DNA of 64,000 nucleotides. Source: Epiperipatus broadwayi (taxonomy: Eukaryota; Onychophora; Udeonychophora; Euonychophora; Peripatidae). Within the stretch, counting starts at the first letter, position 1. Each line of letters opens with the position of its first letter. The stretch lies in assembly GCA_028023455.1 (NCBI GenBank), contig JAQFVV010000447.1:372001-436000 (forward strand), in the 5' to 3' direction. Of the stretch, positions 58,591 through 64,000 are shown one piece after another. The notes under the pieces were generated by a model that searched no databases, was not told the DNA's origin, and saw nothing but the letters and a program-made list of their open reading frames with translations. A program made the position numbers and the translations under genes.

Positions 58591-59679
58591 GAAGTGCTGA
58601 GTAGATCAGCATTGATACTCGAAAGCGGACATTATTTCCAAGTTTATTTAAATGCTTTTTTGGGAATCTGACCTTAAATTATCCGAGTAATGCTTTTATT
58701 TGTGAAATCAGAGGAAATTTATTTTTTACTTTTTGTAGCATTTATGTGAATAAAAGCTTTTTCTTTAAATTATATATCTATAAGAAAATAACCCAGTACA
58801 TATCGCTAGCTGAAAATTCAAATACAAAATGTTCATATCACCCTCCCAAACATTTTTTCAGCAGTGCCCTCTATGAATAAATATGAACTTCATATATTTT
58901 TATTTTCAATTGAGATATTTATACATAATTTAGGCATAAGTGATTTTCTTGTTTTATCACTTGGTGTAGAAGTTATTATCTCTTGAGCTTAAACTTACTA
59001 ATACATATTATCTATTTCATTTAAGTTTGAAATTTAGTTTAGTTTTCTTTATCTAAAATTCATTATCTTTTTCAGTTCTTGCCTTTTTTTTATATTTGTC
59101 TCAAATTTTTTTATATTATCTATATTAGTTTTCATCCTTGTTTAGAGTATCCTAAGTCATTTATTTTTTATTGAATACTTCTTAATTGCTTTCAGTGAAT
59201 GTCTTGTAATTATCTTCAGATGGTCTTATTGTTGAAGATTGAAGGCAAGAGCTGGGTGCAATTCATTGATCTTAAGATCCAAAGTCTGCACTAAACTATA
59301 AAGAGCTAAACTACCAAAAAAGCCATATCTTTAACTACTAATATCTTTTTTAATTCAATTTTATTGTCTACATTGCTTCATTTTTGTTTTGAAATTGGTT
59401 TAATATTTATATTTTCTTGCCCCGTAATTTTGTACTACAATTTATATATTTTGCTAATGTTCATTTTTGAATAAACTAATGTTTTGGGATTTTGTCTTTG
59501 AACTTTTCTAATCTTTTCCATTATTTTTTCTTTTATATAATTATTTTTCTTTTTTTTTCTTTTTTCTTCTGAGCCCTTTTTCTTTTTCATTTTATCTTGT
59601 TTTTTTTTTTTTCACATTCTCAATGCTACAGTTAAGAAAATTGTGGGCAGTAAAATATAATTTGATGACGACTTTTTAT

Positions 59680-60314
59680 TTAGATACTTACAACTGCAGA
59701 TCACTTTCAAGTGAAGGAAGATTGCAAGAATTAGAAGAACTATCTTATATTAAATGGGACATTATTGGACTTTGTGAAGTTAGAAGAAAAGGTGAAAAGA
59801 CAATTCATTTAAAAAGTGGACATGTACTCTACTATAGAGGCACAAATATTGGAAATACAAGTGGAGTAGGATTCATTATAAATAAAAAATGGAAGAATAA
59901 CATTGTAGAGATTGATGGTGTTTCAGACAGGGTGGCAAGATTAGTTTTACAACTTAATGCAGATAATTCAGGTTTATGCCCCAACAAGTTCTCATAGTGA
60001 TGAAGTAGTAGAAGATTTTTGTGGATGTACAAATGGCTTTTGATCAGAGTAAACAACATTTTAAAATTGTTATGGGAGACTTTAATGCTAGAATTGGTAA
60101 ACAAATGAAAGATGAAAATGCTGTAGGTAATTTTGGTTATGGTAATAGAAATGAGAGAGGACATAGACTTCTGGAATTTGCAGAAAAAGATAAACTTTAT
60201 ATTATGAATTCTTTTTTTGAGAAAAAGGTTAAAAGAAAATGGACTTGGAAGCATCCAAATGAAGGTACAGCAGAATTGGACTATATTTTGACTAACAGAA
60301 AATACATATATTAA
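59680..60314 (+). pseudogene. RTE-A endonuclease domain, frameshifted
   Basis: First frame: TYNCRSLSSEGRLQELEEL, IIGLCEVRRKG, SGVGFIINKKW. Second frame (60021 on): FKIVMGDFNARIGKQ, RGHRLLEFAEKDKLYIMNSF, GTAELDYILTNRKY. These are the APE-like endonuclease blocks, including GDFNA, and SDHRLV follows at about 60327. Relative to the copy at 49822, about 14 bases are missing near 59961 and about 2 near 60016. An in-frame TAA lies at 60312-60314. The endonuclease would nick target DNA to prime reverse transcription; this copy cannot make it intact. Confidence 0.85.
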
Positions 60315-62444
60315 TTTAACACAGGAAGTGATCATCGATTAGTAAGATGTAAGATACATGTTAATGCAAAACTAGAGAGACAAAAATTATTAAGAAAAAC
60401 AATATTTACAGTTGATATTCCTAATCTTCAGAAACATTCTAATGAATTTAAATTAGAACTTACCAATCGGTTTCAAGTATTAGTAGATTTTGAACAAGAT
60501 TCAGATTTGAATGAAGTTAGTAGGAAAATAACTGATACACTTTTAAAAACTGCCACAAAGATAGCTGGTAGAAAAAAGCAGCAATTGACTAATAAAATTT
60601 CTACTGAGACTAGAGAATTTATGAAGAAAAGAAGGAATATGAAGATATACAAAAATGATGCAGTAAAAAGGATTGAACATCTCGAATTTTGTAAAATGGT
60701 GCGGAAAAGAGTTGAAAATGATATAAGAAAGTATAATTGTGAACTAGCAAGGAAAGCTGTAGAAGAGAATAAAAGTCTAAAGAATGTAAAACAACATTTT
60801 GGTATTGGTAGGAAATTTATATCTGCAATAAGAAAAAAAGATGGCATTATTACTAAAAAGAGAGATGACATCATGAAATGTGTAGAAGACTTCTATCAAG
60901 AATTATATAGTAATAAAGAACAAGTACCTCTTATACCTATTATATCTTCTGAATTGCCCAGAATTTTGAATGAGGAAGTGAGACATGCAATTAAATTTAT
61001 GAAGAAAGGGAAGGCTCCAGGTAATGATGGAATTATAATTGATATATTAAAAGAAGCAGGTGAAGAAATAGAATTTTTTTTAGCAAAGTTATATTCCAAA
61101 TGTCTAAATGATAAAGATGTACCGGATGATTGGAAGAATGCAGTATTAATATTAATATTTAAAAAAGGTGATAAAGAAGATATTAGAAATTACAGACCTA
61201 TCAGTCTTTTATCAGTTTTATATAAAATTTTTACTAAGATAATTACAACTCGTCTACAGAGAACACTGGACTTCCACCAACCAAGAGAACAAGCTGGATT
61301 TAAAAGTGGTTTTAGTACAGTAGATCATATCCAGGTATTGAGAGAAGTTATAGAAAGGACAAATGAATATGAGTTGCCATTATGCTTTGGATTTGTAGAT
61401 TATGAAAAGGCATTTGATTCTATAAATATTTCTTCAGTGATTAAAGCATTGGATCATCAAGGTATAGATCCAGGATATTGTCATATTTTAAAGAATATTT
61501 ATAAAAATGCAACAGCAACAATTAGATTACATAATGATAGTGGGAAAATCAACATTGAGAAGGGTGTAAGACAGGGTGACTCCATATCTCCAAAACTTTT
61601 TACAGCAGTGCTGCAAGAAGTATTTTGTGGATTAAAATGGGAAGCTAAAGGAGTGAAAGTAAATGGAGATTATTTAAGTCATTTAGATTTTGCAGATGAT
61701 GTAGTTGTTTTTGCAAATAATGCTTTAGAGTTACATGAAATGTTGCAGGAGTTATCAGATGAAAGTAGGAAAGTAGGACTAAAGATAAATGTTGAAAAGA
61801 CTAAAGTAATGTTTAATAGATTTTCTCAAAATATGAAAATAAAGATTGATTATGATGAATTAGAAGTTAACAGTTACAAATACCTTGGTCAGATTATTAA
61901 TACAGATGGAAACATAATGGATGAAATTAATCGTAGATGTAAACTTGGTTGGAGTGCTTTTGGTAGAAATAACTTGATACTAAAAGGAAATATGCCTATG
62001 TGTTTGAAAAGGAAGGTTTTTAATAAATGTGTTTTGCTAGTTCTTACTTATGGATCTGAGACTTGGACACTTAATAGAAGAGCAATACAGAGACTTCAAA
62101 CCACTCAAAGGAGTATGGAGAGATGCATGTTGGGAGTAACAAGAAGAGATCGAAAACGCAATATAAGAGAACAAACTGGTGTTACTGATCTCCTTGAAAA
62201 AATTAAAAGACTGAAGTGGAGTTGGGCTGGACATATTGCTAGAAGAGATGATAATAGATGGACAATTGAAATTTTAAACTGGATTCCAAGAGATTGTAAA
62301 AGACCCAGAAAGAGACCACTTGTGAGATGGATGGATAAAATAAGAAAGTTTGCAGGTGTGATGTGGAGAAAAGAAGCTAAAGATCGGAAAAGATGGATTG
62401 AACTTGGAGAGACCTTCATCCTGCAGTGGATTGATAATGGTTGA
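60315..62444 (+). CDS. RTE-A reverse transcriptase reading frame
   Basis: The frame is open from 60315 (after a TAA) to the TGA at 62442-62444; the first long ATG frame starts at 60507 and gives 645 residues. Motifs in order from that ATG: KKGKAPGNDGI (about 166), NYRPISLLSVLYKIF (about 229), REQAGF (about 262), FVDYEKAFDSI (about 293), GVRQGDSISPKLF (about 355), LDFADDVVVF (about 393, the catalytic FADD), GLKINVEKTKVM (about 426) and KYLGQIIN (about 457). The C-terminus has WTLNRRAIQRLQTTQRSMER and WSWAGHIARRDD, usual for RTE-like proteins. The enzyme copies element RNA at the nicked target. The RT is intact by eye; the endonuclease upstream is broken. Confidence 0.9.
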   Translation, partial: FNTGSDHRLVRCKIHVNAKLERQKLLRKTIFTVDIPNLQKHSNEFKLELTNRFQVLVDFEQDSDLNEVSRKITDTLLKTATKIAGRKKQQLTNKISTETREFMKKRRNMKIYKNDAVKRIEHLEFCKMVRKRVENDIRKYNCELARKAVEENKSLKNVKQHFGIGRKFISAIRKKDGIITKKRDDIMKCVEDFYQELYSNKEQVPLIPIISSELPRILNEEVRHAIKFMKKGKAPGNDGIIIDILKEAGEEIEFFLAKLYSKCLNDKDVPDDWKNAVLILIFKKGDKEDIRNYRPISLLSVLYKIFTKIITTRLQRTLDFHQPREQAGFKSGFSTVDHIQVLREVIERTNEYELPLCFGFVDYEKAFDSINISSVIKALDHQGIDPGYCHILKNIYKNATATIRLHNDSGKINIEKGVRQGDSISPKLFTAVLQEVFCGLKWEAKGVKVNGDYLSHLDFADDVVVFANNALELHEMLQELSDESRKVGLKINVEKTKVMFNRFSQNMKIKIDYDELEVNSYKYLGQIINTDGNIMDEINRRCKLGWSAFGRNNLILKGNMPMCLKRKVFNKCVLLVLTYGSETWTLNRRAIQRLQTTQRSMERCMLGVTRRDRKRNIREQTGVTDLLEKIKRLKWSWAGHIARRDDNRWTIEILNWIPRDCKRPRKRPLVRWMDKIRKFAGVMWRKEAKDRKRWIELGETFILQWIDNG

Positions 62445-62465
62445 TGATGATGATGATGATTATCA

Positions 62466-63319
62466 GATTCTTATAATTGCACAAACAAATTGGCTTCAGT
62501 TAAAAATTTTAGGGTATTTTTTTTTAATCTCAGATTATTATCTTGGATAATATAAAATAAATAAATAACAATGTTAGTTATGACCCCTAACTCCTGATTT
62601 TCAAAAACTAGAAAAAAATTTGGCAACATGAGTACAGTGTTACCAACCAGAATAGATAGATAGTTTAGTGAATAATTTTGTACAGTGCATAGTAGTTTCA
62701 TCCTTTAGATGGAAAATTTAGTATTCAGTGTTAATAAATAACTCAACACTTGATTCTCTAATTTACCCCATATGTGACAAAACAAGAATAATTCTCTAAC
62801 TTTAGTGCCATCTATAGTAAGCTTGAATAATCACTCATTATTTCATGGTGGGAGTATTCAAATCTCTCCCTCCAGCTTGACATTTTCTTTTACCAATAAG
62901 GACTTGGGTTTCAAATATGGAAGTAATGCTATTATGCATATAGCTACCATTTTTTAACCCTATTTTTGTTTTCAAACTATCCTCAAGTTTTAACCCAAGC
63001 CAACATGACTGAGCACTTACATATATCTGATTCTGGATCAAGAACTATTTATTTTAGTAACCACTGCCATTTTTTAATTGTAGGTCTTTTTTTTCCTCTT
63101 GTGAACAGAAATGTTAATATTAAGCCATCAGTTGCCTTTTGGGTTCACACAAGAACATCTCTCTATGCTACTGCCATCAGTAGCAAGCTTGAATAATTAG
63201 ATGATCTTCCAGGTAATGCATTTAACTGCATTACTTCCAGCTTTAATGCTGTATTATCTGATAATTATTGATCACTCAAGCTTACTGTAGATGCCGCTAG
63301 TCTAGAGATTCACTCTTGT
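62466..63319. other. non-coding DNA, nothing assigned
   Basis: Unique-looking sequence with short SINE-like scraps (TTGAATAATTAGATGATCTT resembles repeats near 30630 and 30770). No exon is recognised. Confidence 0.5.
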
Positions 63320-63466
63320 AAAGAATTTGTTGTCAGTATACTTATATAAAATGGGGGATGATTGTGTTAGGAAAATTGTTGAGTGTTATAGTGGATAGAA
63401 GAATAGATGCATTAATATAAAGAATAAGGAGTTGGAGAGATGGAGAACTAGTATGGAGAGTAAAAT

Positions 63467-63511
<45 letters not shown>

Positions 63512-64000
63512 TAAACAGAATATTGGGTGCGAGTTAATTTATGATAATAGCAAGGAAAGTAGTTTACTGTTTAAGGCTCGAACAGTATTGTTAGCAACAA
63601 GGGAATGTACACATAAATGGAAAAATATGGGTGATTTAGACTGCAAGTTACTGTAAGGAAGGCATGGAAAATATTAGGCATCTGTTAATTGAATGTAAAT
63701 GCCTACAAGGAGAAAGAGTACAAATAATGAAGTTGTGGAAGAATAAATATAAACAAATTGATTACACTGAAAGTGAATTTTTGGTTTTTATGCTGGGTTT
63801 GAGAAAAGATAAGGGGGATTTAGATATAAAGGCCATGGAGTTGACAAAGATTATGTTGTGGAAATGGGATGGAGCAGGATAGAGAAGAATATAGGAAAAA
63901 TTTAGGGTGAGGAAAGGGAAGGTAAGATGGTTAGCAGGTTTCTCTGGGTATAGTGGCTGAGAGATTCCTGATCCCTAAAAAGGAGAAGCCACAGTGCATC
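63320..64000 (+). pseudogene. LINE-B 3' end, cut by the window edge
   Basis: The + strand reads ERWRTSMESKMG, KQNIGCELIYDNSKESSLLF, MENIRHLLIECKC and ESEFLVFMLGLRKDKGDLDI. All match the C-terminal region of the minus-strand copy at 37650-38260. A TA microsatellite has expanded in the middle and the frame shifts after KWKNMGDLDC. The copy continues beyond the right edge. Confidence 0.85.
63472..63509 (+). repeat. (TA)n microsatellite within LINE-B coding sequence
   Basis: About 19 TA units replace the position where the other copy has TATATATATT. It grew from an existing short TA run. Confidence 0.97.

Larger units (their letters stand above)
59640..62465 (+). mobile_element. RTE-like LINE (RTE-A), near full length
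   Basis: It encodes an APE-type endonuclease followed by an RT in one polyprotein layout, with no separate ORF1 visible. It ends directly after the stop codon in a short TTGATGATGATGATG tail. Compact single-ORF structure, a very short 3' region and a microsatellite-like tail are typical of the RTE clade. It is the source-type sequence for the pieces at 28590, 29605, 49822 and 54538. Confidence 0.88.

Noticed and set aside
59832-60335. 167-residue minus-strand frame
   Set aside because: It is antisense to the RTE-A endonuclease, which has clear motifs on the + strand.

Overview
This is a eukaryotic, strongly AT-rich window: long introns, clear GT-AG splice sites, and dense retrotransposon, SINE and fold-back repeat debris. 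Four small exons on the + strand (12765-12868, 22657-22732, 47627-47796, 55696-55838) join in compatible phases. They encode consecutive pieces of a HECW-type (C2-WW-HECT) E3 ubiquitin ligase, from the end of the HECW N-terminal domain through most of the C2 domain. Earlier exons must lie to the left, and the rest of C2, the WW and the HECT exons to the right. The repeat types (tRNA-derived SINEs, RTE-like LINEs, Penelope-like elements, Ty3/gypsy elements, TIR/MITE and fold-back families) suit a large repetitive invertebrate genome. A lophotrochozoan such as a mollusc is my guess; it is inference, not proof.

Layout: 1-4565 is a broken Ty3/gypsy element on the - strand (integrase, RNase H, RT, protease, gag, PBS, LTR), cut by the window edge and interrupted by a 500-N assembly gap. 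4.6-12.7 kb is intronic or flanking DNA with a nested inverted repeat, two long trinucleotide microsatellites, a MITE and a first copy of a repeat called family A here. The first intron (12.9-22.7 kb) holds an A-rich tract, a long hairpin and a Penelope-like remnant. The second intron (22.7-47.6 kb) holds TIR elements, two 3' pieces of an RTE LINE, two copies of a second LINE (LINE-B), a second gypsy end with LTR, and more family A copies. The third intron (47.8-55.7 kb) holds a degenerate RTE copy that is itself interrupted twice, a second Penelope-like remnant inside inverted arms, and further repeats. The right end (55.8-64 kb) contains family A hairpins, a nearly complete RTE LINE with a 645-codon RT reading frame, and a LINE-B 3' end.

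The only host gene I can support is the HECW homologue. Everything else recognisable is mobile or repetitive DNA that accounts for its very long introns. The most unusual signal is a small motif shared by seven family A sites, and in weaker form by two other repeat families. It is CTGANGA, a short hairpin, then GAAAC. This matches the conserved core of hammerhead ribozymes; position N varies, and one copy shows two-sided changes that keep the hairpin paired.
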